A DNA stretch of 64,000 nucleotides from assembly GCA_026992075.1 (NCBI GenBank), contig JALXAM010000058.1, positions 1-64,000 on the forward strand. Direction: 5' to 3'. Position 1 is the stretch's first letter, and the number at the start of each line of letters is the position of its first letter. The position numbers and the translations under genes are program-made. Below, one piece after another: positions 47,728-56,533 of this stretch. The DNA is from Sedimenticola sp. (GTDB lineage: Bacteria; Pseudomonadota; Gammaproteobacteria; Chromatiales; Chromatiaceae). The notes under the pieces were generated by a model that saw only the letters and a list, made by a program, of their open reading frames with translations, was not told the origin of the DNA and did not search any database.

Positions 47728-48786
47728 ATGAGCCACGGCCCCCTGATGCTCGACCTCCAGGGGCCGCGGATCACCCCGGAAGAGCGGGAGCTGTTGCGCC
47801 ATCCCGCCGCCGGCGGGGTGATTCTCTTTTCCCGCAATTACGAGTCCCCCGGACAGCTCCAGGCACTGGTGGAGGAGATCCACGCCCTGCGACGGCCGCC
47901 GCTGCTGGTGGCGGTGGACCAGGAAGGGGGGCGGGTGCAGCGCTTCCGGGAGGAATTCAGTGAGCTGCCGCCCGCCGCTGCCCTGGGCGCCCTCCATGAG
48001 CGTGATCCCAGGCAGGGGCTGGAAGCGGCCCGCCACCTGGGCTGGCTCATGGCCTCCGAGCTGCGTTCCGCCGGGGTGGATTTCAGCTTCGCGCCGGTGC
48101 TCGATCTTCAGACCCCCTTCAGCCAGGTGATCGGTGATCGCGCCTTTTCGTCCGATCCGCTGGTGGTGGGCCGCCTCGCCTTCGCCTGGTGCCAGGGGGC
48201 GCGCGAGGCGGGAATGCCCTCGGTGGGCAAGCACTTTCCCGGTCATGGCAACGTGGCGGAGGATTCCCACCACGAGCTGCCGCGGGACGAGCGGCCCTTC
48301 GAGACGATCTGGAACCACGACCTGCTGCCCTTTCGTCACATGGTGGAGAACAACATCGAGGGGATCATGCCCGCCCACGTGGTCTATGCCTGCTGCGACG
48401 AGCGGCCGGCGGGCTACTCCCCCTTCTGGATCGGCGAGGTGCTGCGCAAGCGCATGGGGTTCCAGGGGGTGGTCTTCTCCGACGACCTGGGCATGGCCGC
48501 CGCCGAGGTGGCCGGCGGACCGGCCGACCGCGCCCGCGCCGCACTGGAGGCAGGGTGTGACATGGTGTTGGTGTGCAACGACCAGAAGGCCGCCGCCCAG
48601 GTGCTCGATGAACTGAAAGCCTGCAGCGATCCGGTGCGCCAGGTGCGCATGGCGCGCATGCATGGCACCCATGCACGTTCCCGCGAGGCGATCCACGAGG
48701 ATCCCTGCTGGCCCCGGGCCATGGATTTTCTCGCCCTGCTGGAGGGGGAGCTGCACGGCGATCTCGACCTGGAGCTGGAGTCATGA
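47728..48786 (+). CDS. nagZ: Beta-N-acetylhexosaminidase NagZ
   Basis: 352 residues, GH3 family. DQEGGRVQRF is the substrate region, KHFPGHGNVAEDSHHELP the catalytic Asp-His loop, and VVFSDDLGMAA carries the nucleophile Asp. It removes GlcNAc from muropeptides in cytoplasmic wall recycling. Strong ribosome-binding site AAGGAGTGAGCC. Followed by hpt and mtnP with overlaps. Confidence 0.96.
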   Translation: MSHGPLMLDLQGPRITPEERELLRHPAAGGVILFSRNYESPGQLQALVEEIHALRRPPLLVAVDQEGGRVQRFREEFSELPPAAALGALHERDPRQGLEAARHLGWLMASELRSAGVDFSFAPVLDLQTPFSQVIGDRAFSSDPLVVGRLAFAWCQGAREAGMPSVGKHFPGHGNVAEDSHHELPRDERPFETIWNHDLLPFRHMVENNIEGIMPAHVVYACCDERPAGYSPFWIGEVLRKRMGFQGVVFSDDLGMAAAEVAGGPADRARAALEAGCDMVLVCNDQKAAAQVLDELKACSDPVRQVRMARMHGTHARSREAIHEDPCWPRAMDFLALLEGELHGDLDLELES

Positions 48787-49346
48787 ATGCCGACACCGAG
48801 ACCATCCACCGCCACCTGGAGCGGGCGGAAGAGATGATTCCCGCCGACGAGGTGGACGCGGCGCTCGACCGCATGGCATCGGCCATCACCCACCGGCTGG
48901 AACGGGCCGATCCCCTGGTGCTGGTGGTGATGAACGGCGGCCTCATCCCCGCCGGCATGCTGCTGCCGCGGCTGTCCTTCCCGCTGCGGCTGGACTACAT
49001 CCACGCCACCCGCTACCGCGAGCGTACCTTCGGCACCGAGCTGCACTGGAAGAAGGCCCCGGAGGAGAGCCTGGAGGGGCGCACGGTGCTGGTGATCGAC
49101 GACATTCTCGATGAGGGCCACACCCTCCAGGCCATCGTCCAGTGGTGCCGCGAGGCCGGCGCGCGCGAGGTGTTGAGCGCCGTGCTGGTGGAGAAGAGAC
49201 ACGGCCGCGGTTGCGGCATGCGTGCCGATTTCGTGGGGCTGGAGGCGCCCGACCGTTACCTGTTCGGATGCGGCATGGACTACCGGGGCTGGGGACGCAA
49301 TCTGCCGGGCATCCACGCCATCCGCGAGGAGGACCTGAATGAGTGA
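48783..49346 (+). CDS. Hypoxanthine-guanine phosphoribosyltransferase-like protein
   Basis: 187 residues of the type I phosphoribosyltransferase family. The PRPP loop is VLVIDDILDEGHTLQAIV; VVMNGGLIPAGMLL is the pyrophosphate loop. Its place between nagZ and mtnP suggests that it salvages hypoxanthine released by the phosphorylase. Specificity is inferred from context. Confidence 0.9.
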   Translation: MNADTETIHRHLERAEEMIPADEVDAALDRMASAITHRLERADPLVLVVMNGGLIPAGMLLPRLSFPLRLDYIHATRYRERTFGTELHWKKAPEESLEGRTVLVIDDILDEGHTLQAIVQWCREAGAREVLSAVLVEKRHGRGCGMRADFVGLEAPDRYLFGCGMDYRGWGRNLPGIHAIREEDLNE

Positions 49347-50067
49347 AGAACGCATCGCCATCCTCGGCGGCAGCGGCCTGAGCCGGCTGGACGCCCTGGA
49401 GGTGGAACGGCAGAAGATCGTGGTGACCCCTTACGGCGAGCCCTCGGCGCCGCTCACCTTCGGCACCTTCGACGATCTGCCCATCGTCTTCCTGCCGCGC
49501 CATGGCGAGGCGCACAGCATTCCGCCCCATCGGGTCAACTACCGCGCCAACCTCTGGGCGCTGCAGTCGGTGGGGGTGAAGGAGGTGGTGAGCGTGGCCT
49601 CGGTGGGCGGCATCACCCGGCCGCCCGAGAGTCTCTGCGTGCCCGACCAGATCATCGACTACACCTGGGGGCGGGAGCACACCTACGTGGAGAGCGGCGT
49701 CACCCCGGTGAAGCACGTGGACTTCACCGAGCCCTACTGCCCGGCGCTGCGCCGGCGGCTGCTGGAAGCGGGGCGCAGGGCGGGCATCGAGGTGGTGGAC
49801 GGCGGCACCTACGGCGCCACCCAGGGCCCGCGGCTGGAGACCGCCGCCGAGATCCGGCGCATGAAGCACGACGGCTGCGACCTGGTGGGCATGACCGGAA
49901 TGCCCGAGGCGGCCCTGGCGCGCGAGCTGGATCTCTGCTTCGCCCACCTCACCCTCACGGTGAACTGGGCTGCGGGCATCGGCGGCGCCTCCATCTCCAT
50001 GGAGGAGATCAAGCAGGTGCTGGAGAGCTCCATCGAATCGGTGCGGCGCATCATCGGTTGTCTTTGA
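49339..50067 (+). CDS. mtnP: S-methyl-5'-thioinosine phosphorylase
   Basis: 242 residues of the MtnP/PNP family. AILGGSGLSRL, the phosphate-site FLPRHGEAHSIPPHRVNYRA, GGTYGATQGPRLETAAEI and DLVGMTGMPEAALAREL are all visible. Gammaproteobacterial homologues beside nagZ (Pseudomonas aeruginosa PA3004) use methylthioinosine rather than methylthioadenosine; that specificity is transferred by context. Eight-base overlap with the upstream gene. Confidence 0.9.
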   Translation: MSEERIAILGGSGLSRLDALEVERQKIVVTPYGEPSAPLTFGTFDDLPIVFLPRHGEAHSIPPHRVNYRANLWALQSVGVKEVVSVASVGGITRPPESLCVPDQIIDYTWGREHTYVESGVTPVKHVDFTEPYCPALRRRLLEAGRRAGIEVVDGGTYGATQGPRLETAAEIRRMKHDGCDLVGMTGMPEAALARELDLCFAHLTLTVNWAAGIGGASISMEEIKQVLESSIESVRRIIGCL

Positions 50068-50124
50068 CCCTCACGGGTCGGAGGGTCACCCCCTCGGCAT
50101 TCCTGCCTTGGAGACCCCACTACC

Positions 50125-50155
50125 CATGCCGGGGTGGCGGCTCTCCGGCAGGATA
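50125..50155. terminator. Possible hairpin between convergent mtnP and moeA
   Basis: ATGCCGG ... CCGGCA pairs around a GC-rich loop in the 104-base gap between the two convergent stop codons. There is no long T-run, so this is a weak terminator candidate. Confidence 0.35.
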
Positions 50156-50171
50156 GAGAACACAGGAACCG

Positions 50172-51443
50172 TCAGACCAGGGCGGCAAAGGGCTGGACCC
50201 GCACCCGCGTGCCGGCCTCCAGGTCACCCTGCTCCTCGTCCAGCAGGATGAAGCAGTCGCCGCGGCTCATGGAGGTGAGAATCCCGGAGCCCTGCTGGCC
50301 CACGCTCTCCACCTCGAGGGTGCCATCCTCCCCCGGCCGCAGGATGCCGCGCAGGAACTCGTAGCGCCCCGGCCGCTTGCGCAGGGGCGAACGGAGCACA
50401 GCCTCCACCACGAAGGGGCGCCAGGGGCGTCCGCTGGCGAGCTGTTTCAGGGCGGGCAGCACGAACTGGTAGAAGGTGACCATCACCGCCACCGGGTTGC
50501 CGGGCAGGCCGAAGAAGAGGGCGTCACCGAGATTGCCGAAGGCGAGGGGACGGCCCGGCTTCATGGCGATCTTCCAGAAATTCATCTCGCCCGCCTGCTC
50601 GAGGATCTCCTTGGTGTAGTCGGCCTCGCCCACCGAGACGCCACCCGAGGTGATCACCACGTCCGCCACTTTGGCGGCGTTCTCGAAGGCCTCGCGCAGG
50701 GCGGCCGGGTCGTCGCGCACCACCCCCAGGTCCATCAGCTCCACCCCCAGCCGCGTCAGCATGCCGTGGAGGGTGTAGCGGTTGCTGTCGTACACCTCGC
50801 CCTCAGACAGGGGCTCGCCAATGCCGCGCAGCTCGTCGCCGGTGGAGAAGAAGGCCACCCGCACGCGGCGCCGCACGCTCACCTCGCCCACGCCGATGGA
50901 GGCGAGAATGCCCAGGTCGGCGGGAATCAGCGCCTTGCCGGCCGCCAGCACCAGGCTGCCTGCGGCGATGTCCTCGCCAGCGCTGCGGACGTTCTCCCCC
51001 CGCCGGTGGCCGGGGCCGATGCGCACCCGGTTCTCTCCCAGCGCCAGCACGCGCTCCTGCATCACCACGGTGTCGGTGCCTGCCGGCATGGGGGCGCCGG
51101 TCATGATGCGGACGCACTGGCCGGGGCCGCAACGGCCCTCGAACCGCCCGCCCGCGGGCAGGGTGGCGATCACCTCCAGGTCGAGGAAGCCCGCTTCGGG
51201 CAGCTGGTCGCCGGCCAGGGCGTAACCGTCCATGGCCGAGTTGTCGTGGCCGGGCACGTTCAGTGGCGAGACGATATCGCGGGAGAGGACCCGTCCCAGC
51301 GCGCTGCGCAGGGCGATGCGCTCCTCGCCCCGCAGCTCTGGCAGCGCCTGCAGGATGCGTCGGCGCGCCTCGCTCACCGAGAGGATGCCGGGCTCCCGGT
51401 CGTCAGCGCAGCTGGGAGCGGTTTTTATGGGTTCGATCTGCAT
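50172..51443 (-). CDS. moeA: Molybdopterin molybdenumtransferase MoeA
   Basis: 423 residues. The typical motifs are LNVPGHDNSAMDGYA, VRIMTGAPMPAGTDTVV, FFSTGDEL with VYDSNRYTL, and SGGVSVGEADYTKE followed by FGLPGNPVAVMV. MoeA inserts molybdate (or tungstate) into adenylylated molybdopterin. The start is ATG 51443, after AGGAG; the ATG six codons earlier lacks such a site. It is last in the tup-mob-moe operon and overlaps mobB by 41 bases. Confidence 0.96.
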   Translation of the reverse strand: MQIEPIKTAPSCADDREPGILSVSEARRRILQALPELRGEERIALRSALGRVLSRDIVSPLNVPGHDNSAMDGYALAGDQLPEAGFLDLEVIATLPAGGRFEGRCGPGQCVRIMTGAPMPAGTDTVVMQERVLALGENRVRIGPGHRRGENVRSAGEDIAAGSLVLAAGKALIPADLGILASIGVGEVSVRRRVRVAFFSTGDELRGIGEPLSEGEVYDSNRYTLHGMLTRLGVELMDLGVVRDDPAALREAFENAAKVADVVITSGGVSVGEADYTKEILEQAGEMNFWKIAMKPGRPLAFGNLGDALFFGLPGNPVAVMVTFYQFVLPALKQLASGRPWRPFVVEAVLRSPLRKRPGRYEFLRGILRPGEDGTLEVESVGQQGSGILTSMSRGDCFILLDEEQGDLEAGTRVRVQPFAALV

Positions 51444-51969
51444 GGCGGTCACTCCTGGCATCGGCGATGAAGTCGAGGATGAAGTCGGCGATGCGGGCGG
51501 GATCGTCGAGGTCCAGACGGGGCAGGGGCAGGGCCACCGGGCCGTCGCTGGCCACGGCGATCACCCCGGGCACCCGGGGGTGGAGCAGGGGCTGGCCCAG
51601 GGCGGCGCGGTGGAGCTCGATCTTGGGGATCGGCGCCTGCTTGTAGCCCTCCACCAGCACCAGGTCGAGGCTGCGGGTGTCGAGGCAGCAGAGCAGGTCC
51701 TCGAGGTCCGGTTCGGCCTCCTGGCCCAGTTCCCGCACCAGCGCCACCCGCTGGCGCGAGGCGACCAGGATCTGCTCGGCGCCCGCCGTTCGCAGCTCGT
51801 AGCTGTCCTTGCCGGGGCGGTCGATCTCGAAACTGTGGTGGGCGTGCTTGACCACCCCCACCCGCACGCCGCGCGCCCGCAACAGGGGCAGCAGGCGGCG
51901 CAGCAGGGTGGTCTTGCCGGTGCCGCTGCGGGCGCAGATGCCCAGCACGGGGACCCCGGTCTTCTTCAT
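51403..51969 (-). CDS. mobB: Molybdopterin-guanine dinucleotide biosynthesis adaptor MobB
   Basis: 188 residues. P-loop GICARSGTGKTTLLRRLLP, then VKHAHHSFEIDRPGKDSYEL and LVLVEGYKQAPIPKIELHR, the MobB pattern. A GTP-binding partner of MobA. Start overlaps the mobA stop by four bases. The extra basic tail (DRHADRTHKNRSQLR) is read over the moeA start. Confidence 0.94.
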   Translation of the reverse strand: MKKTGVPVLGICARSGTGKTTLLRRLLPLLRARGVRVGVVKHAHHSFEIDRPGKDSYELRTAGAEQILVASRQRVALVRELGQEAEPDLEDLLCCLDTRSLDLVLVEGYKQAPIPKIELHRAALGQPLLHPRVPGVIAVASDGPVALPLPRLDLDDPARIADFILDFIADARSDRHADRTHKNRSQLR

Positions 51970-52565
51970 TCCACCACCTCCGCGCTCTCCAGGCGGGTCA
52001 GCTCATCGAGGGTGTTGACGTTGATGAAGGTCTCGGGCCGGTCCGACAGGTCCACCTTCACCACCGCATGCCGGTCGTACCAGCGGTCGATCTTGCGCTC
52101 GCCCGATTTCAGGTAGGCCTCCAGGTCGTCGGCCAGTCGGCGGGCGATGAGCGCGTGGACCGGCTGCAGCCGTTTGCCGTCGAAGGCCACCGCGATCTCG
52201 GCGCCAGCCGTTTCCAGCGCCGTCTTCATACGCCGGACGAAGTCGGCGGGCAGCAGCGGGGCGTCGCAGGGCACCACCAGCAGCAGGTCGTTGCCGGCAC
52301 GACGCATGGCGCTGAGGATGCCGGCCAGCGGCCCCTGGTACCCCGCCAGGTCGTCGCCGATCACCGGGTATCCCAGCCCGGCATAGGCTTCCCGGTTGCG
52401 GTTGGCGTTGACGAAGAGCTCGTCCACCTGCGGCGCCAGCGCCTCCACCACGTGGGCCACCAGAGAGCGGCCGCGGAAGGGGACCAGCCCCTTGTCCCGG
52501 CCTTCCATGCGGCGGGCCATGCCGCCGGCCAGCACCACGCCGGTGATGCCCTGCTTCGGTTTCAT
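51966..52565 (-). CDS. mobA: Molybdenum cofactor guanylyltransferase MobA
   Basis: 199 residues. The nucleotide site is VVLAGGMARRMEGRDKGLVP, followed by DDLAGYQGPLAGILSAM, VVPCDAPLLP and the terminal FINVNTLDEL. It adds GMP to Mo- or W-molybdopterin to form the bis-MGD cofactor used by formate dehydrogenases. Four-base overlaps on both sides. Confidence 0.96.
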   Translation of the reverse strand: MKPKQGITGVVLAGGMARRMEGRDKGLVPFRGRSLVAHVVEALAPQVDELFVNANRNREAYAGLGYPVIGDDLAGYQGPLAGILSAMRRAGNDLLLVVPCDAPLLPADFVRRMKTALETAGAEIAVAFDGKRLQPVHALIARRLADDLEAYLKSGERKIDRWYDRHAVVKVDLSDRPETFINVNTLDELTRLESAEVVE

Positions 52566-53293
52566 GCGTAGTCCCTGCGGATGGGAATCACTTTGGCCGC
52601 TTCCCGCCCGGTGGGCTTTTCCAGCTCCACCTGGTGCAAGGTACCCTTTTCCAGATGCAACCGCCGGTGGCAGAGCCCGGCGAAATGGGCGGGATCATGG
52701 CTGGTGATCACCAGGGTCATGCCTTCCCGGTTCAGGCGTTGCAGCAGTTCCAGCGTCCAGCGGCGCGCCTCCCGGTCGAGGTTGGCGGTGGGTTCGTCCA
52801 GCAACATCACATCCGGTTGCCCCAGCCAGGCGCGGGCCAGTGCCAGCCGCTGGCGCTCCCCCCCGGAGAGATGGTGTGCCGGCCGGCTGCGCAGGGCCGT
52901 CATCCCGGCCCAGTCCAGGGCCGCCTCCAGGTGCTCTTTTCTTTCCCGCCGGGGAGCCTTGTTGCGCTTGAGCACGAACTCCAGATTGTATTCGACGCTG
53001 CCGTCGAACAGATAGGGTTGCTGGTGCAGGTACATCAGACTGCGGATGAGCTGCCTGCGTATCTTGCGCCAGTGGGCCGGGAAGGATCCATTCAGCTGGA
53101 AACGGCCCTGGTCGGGACGCTCCAGCCCGGCGAGTATGCGCATCAGGGTGCTCTTGCCGGCGCCGTTCTCCCCGGTGAGCAGGGTGCAGCTGCCGCGTGG
53201 CAGGAGCAGGGCGGCTTGGGTCAGCACGGTAGCCCGTCGGCCATACCGCTTGCACAGATCCTCCACGCGAAGGGCGATATCCTGGTGGCTCAT
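52562..53293 (-). CDS. tupC: Tungstate ABC transporter ATP-binding protein
   Basis: 243 residues. Walker A is TGENGAGKST, the ABC signature LSGGERQRLALARAW, and Walker B VMLLDEPTANLD followed by ITSHD. The upstream genes encode a TupB permease and TupA binding protein, so this is the ATPase of a TupABC importer for tungstate (or molybdate). Overlaps tupB by four bases (ATGA). Confidence 0.92.
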   Translation of the reverse strand: MSHQDIALRVEDLCKRYGRRATVLTQAALLLPRGSCTLLTGENGAGKSTLMRILAGLERPDQGRFQLNGSFPAHWRKIRRQLIRSLMYLHQQPYLFDGSVEYNLEFVLKRNKAPRRERKEHLEAALDWAGMTALRSRPAHHLSGGERQRLALARAWLGQPDVMLLDEPTANLDREARRWTLELLQRLNREGMTLVITSHDPAHFAGLCHRRLHLEKGTLHQVELEKPTGREAAKVIPIRRDYA

Positions 53294-53991
53294 GTGGTGG
53301 AGACCCCCTTGCCCTGGAAATGGTGCAACAGGCTGTTGGCGCTGAAAGCGAGCAGCAACAGCACCATGCCAAGAGCGATTCCCTGGGCGAATTCTCCCTT
53401 GCTGGTCTCCAGGGCGATGGCGGTGGGGATGTTGCGCGTGTAATTGAGGATGTTGCCGCCCAACATCATGGAGGAGCCGACCTCGGCGATGATGCGGCCG
53501 AAGGCGGCCAGCAGCGCCGCCAGCAGGCCGAAACGGGTTTCCCGCAGCACCACCAGGAAGGCAGTGAAAGGCCTGGCTCCCAGCGTGCGGGCGGTCTCCC
53601 AGGCGCGGCGGTCGGTGGACTGCAGCGCCGAGTGCCCCATGGCCACCAGGATGGGAAAGGCGAGCACCACCTGGCCGATGACCATGGCCGACTGGGTGAA
53701 CAGCAGGCGCCAGTCTCCCAACGGACCCTGGCTGGAGAGCAGCAGGTAGAAGGTGAGCCCCACCACCACCGCCGGCACCGACAGCAGCGTGCTGAACAGG
53801 GAGATCAGCATCCGGCGTCCCGGAAAGCGCAGGAAAGCCAGCAGGAAGGCGGTCACCACCGCCGGCGGGATGGCGATGAGGATGGCCAGAGTGGAGACGC
53901 GGAAGGAGATGCCGATGATGCGCCACAGCGCCTCGTCCCCGCTGACCAGCAGGGAAAAGGCGCCGGTGGTGGCTTCCAGCAGATTGTTCAT
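53290..53991 (-). CDS. tupB: Tungstate ABC transporter permease
   Basis: 233 residues with about five or six membrane helices. The permease loop is the typical RTLGARPFTAFLVVLRETRFG, before GRIIAEVGSSMMLGGNI, the TupB/WtpB signature. Inner-membrane channel of the tungstate importer. Confidence 0.92.
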   Translation of the reverse strand: MNNLLEATTGAFSLLVSGDEALWRIIGISFRVSTLAILIAIPPAVVTAFLLAFLRFPGRRMLISLFSTLLSVPAVVVGLTFYLLLSSQGPLGDWRLLFTQSAMVIGQVVLAFPILVAMGHSALQSTDRRAWETARTLGARPFTAFLVVLRETRFGLLAALLAAFGRIIAEVGSSMMLGGNILNYTRNIPTAIALETSKGEFAQGIALGMVLLLLAFSANSLLHHFQGKGVSTT

Positions 53992-54842
53992 CGGCTCAGG
54001 GCCGCCACCTCCGAGGGCACGGCGCTGGGAGTGAAGAGGTGCTCGCCACCCCGGGTGAAGGCGGCGATGCGTGCCTGACCCGCCTTGCCCGTGATCCAGC
54101 GGATGAGCGCCAGGGCGCCCTCGTGGTTCACGTCGGGATGGCGCTCGGGATTCACCGCGATGATGCCGTAGGGGTTGAAGAGCTGCGGGTCTCCCTGGTA
54201 CAGCAGCTTCAGCGGCAGCTTGTCCCGGAAGGCCAGCCAGGTGCCCCGGTCGGTGAGGGTGTAGGCTCCCATCTCGCTGCTCATCTGCAAAACCCGGCCC
54301 ATGCCCTGTCCCGCCTCCCGGTACCAGCTGGAATCGGGCTGCACGGCGGCGCTCTTCCAGAGCTGAAGCTCCTTCTTGTTGGTGCCGGAGTCGTCTCCCC
54401 GGGAAAGAAACAGGGCACCCCTGCGGGCGATGCGGCGGAAAGCCTCTGCGGCGGTGGCCGCCTGCTGCACTCCGGCCGGATCGTCGGCCGGGCCGACCAG
54501 CACGAAATCGTTGTACATCACGCTGAACCGGCGCTCGCCGTGGCCCTCCCGCACGAATTGCCGTTCCGCCTCGGGGGCGTGTACGAGCACCAGGTCCACG
54601 TCCCCATCACGTCCCATGCGCAGCGCCTTGCCGGTGCCCACCGCGATGACATGCACCCGGTAGCCGCTGGCGGCCTCGAAGGCGGGGAGAATGGCCGCCA
54701 GCAGGCCGGAGTTCTCGGTGCTGGTGGTGGTGGCCAGCCGCAGGATGGGCCCGGAGTCGTTCTTTCCGGCAGCGGCGGACAGTTGGGGAAGGAGGAAAAG
54801 TGGGATCAGAAGGAGGAATGCCAGGAAACGGTTGCGGCTCAA
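53988..54842 (-). CDS. tupA: Tungstate-binding periplasmic protein TupA
   Basis: 284 residues with a signal peptide (FLAFLLLIPLFLLPQLSAAA). The mature start LRLATTTSTENSGLLAAILP carries the TTTST(x)SG oxyanion motif of TupA. SRGDDSGTNKKELQLW and FNPYGIIAVNP are further family motifs. TupA strongly prefers tungstate over molybdate in studied bacteria; selectivity here is inferred. TTG is the only available start. A sigma-54 promoter lies 36 bases upstream. Confidence 0.92.
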   Translation of the reverse strand: MSRNRFLAFLLLIPLFLLPQLSAAAGKNDSGPILRLATTTSTENSGLLAAILPAFEAASGYRVHVIAVGTGKALRMGRDGDVDLVLVHAPEAERQFVREGHGERRFSVMYNDFVLVGPADDPAGVQQAATAAEAFRRIARRGALFLSRGDDSGTNKKELQLWKSAAVQPDSSWYREAGQGMGRVLQMSSEMGAYTLTDRGTWLAFRDKLPLKLLYQGDPQLFNPYGIIAVNPERHPDVNHEGALALIRWITGKAGQARIAAFTRGGEHLFTPSAVPSEVAALSR

Positions 54843-54877
54843 TGCTCTTGCCTGGTTGAATGGGGTGGACTACACGA

Positions 54878-54893
54878 TGCAAGAGCGGTGCCA
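54878..54893 (-). promoter_or_regulatory. Sigma-54 promoter of the tupABC-mobAB-moeA operon
   Basis: Read on the minus strand: TGGCACCGCTCTTGCA. The consensus is TGGCACG-N4-TTGCW; only the seventh base differs. The -12 element ends 36 bases before the tupA start codon. Confidence 0.8.
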
Positions 54894-54997
54894 GGAATGG
54901 CGAATCGGGCCCGTCTTTGTAGGCGGCCCGCTTTTCTGCTAAATACTTCCTTCCCGAGACCCAAACAACCAATCGACGGGCGCCGTCGTCCCGGTTG

Positions 54998-55048
54998 CTG
55001 GGACATAGTGGATCAGCATCACTTTCCCGGTGGGTCAGAATGTCCCAG
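54998..55048. promoter_or_regulatory. Upstream activator sites: inverted TGTCCCAG boxes
   Basis: CTGGGACA at 54998-55005 and its exact inverse TGTCCCAG at 55041-55048. The right box is part of a 15-base dyad, GGGTCAGAATGTCCC (55032-55046). The same box occurs twice before the fdh/moaA promoters at 61.5 kb. The sites lie 105-155 bases upstream of the tupA sigma-54 promoter, normal for enhancer sites, and just before the regulator gene. Confidence 0.65.
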
Positions 55049-55083
55049 GGGCGATGGTCCGGACGACAACGAGGAAGCGCGCA

Positions 55084-56496
<1,413 letters not shown>

Positions 56497-56533
56497 CCGG
56501 CCGGTTCTCTGAGCGGACCGCACCATCGAGCCT

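Noticed and set aside
54961-55030. A sigma-54 promoter for the response regulator gene itself
   Set aside because: TTGCT occurs at 54995 but no matching -24 element lies at the right distance.
54998-55048. A ModE-type molybdate operator
   Set aside because: The TGTCCCAG dyad does not resemble the A/T-rich TATATA-type ModE site, and the same dyad accompanies sigma-54 promoters.
55030-55083. GTG 55030 as start of the response regulator
   Set aside because: It overlaps the inverted activator site and lacks a ribosome-binding site; TTG 55084 is preceded by GAGGA and keeps the whole receiver domain.
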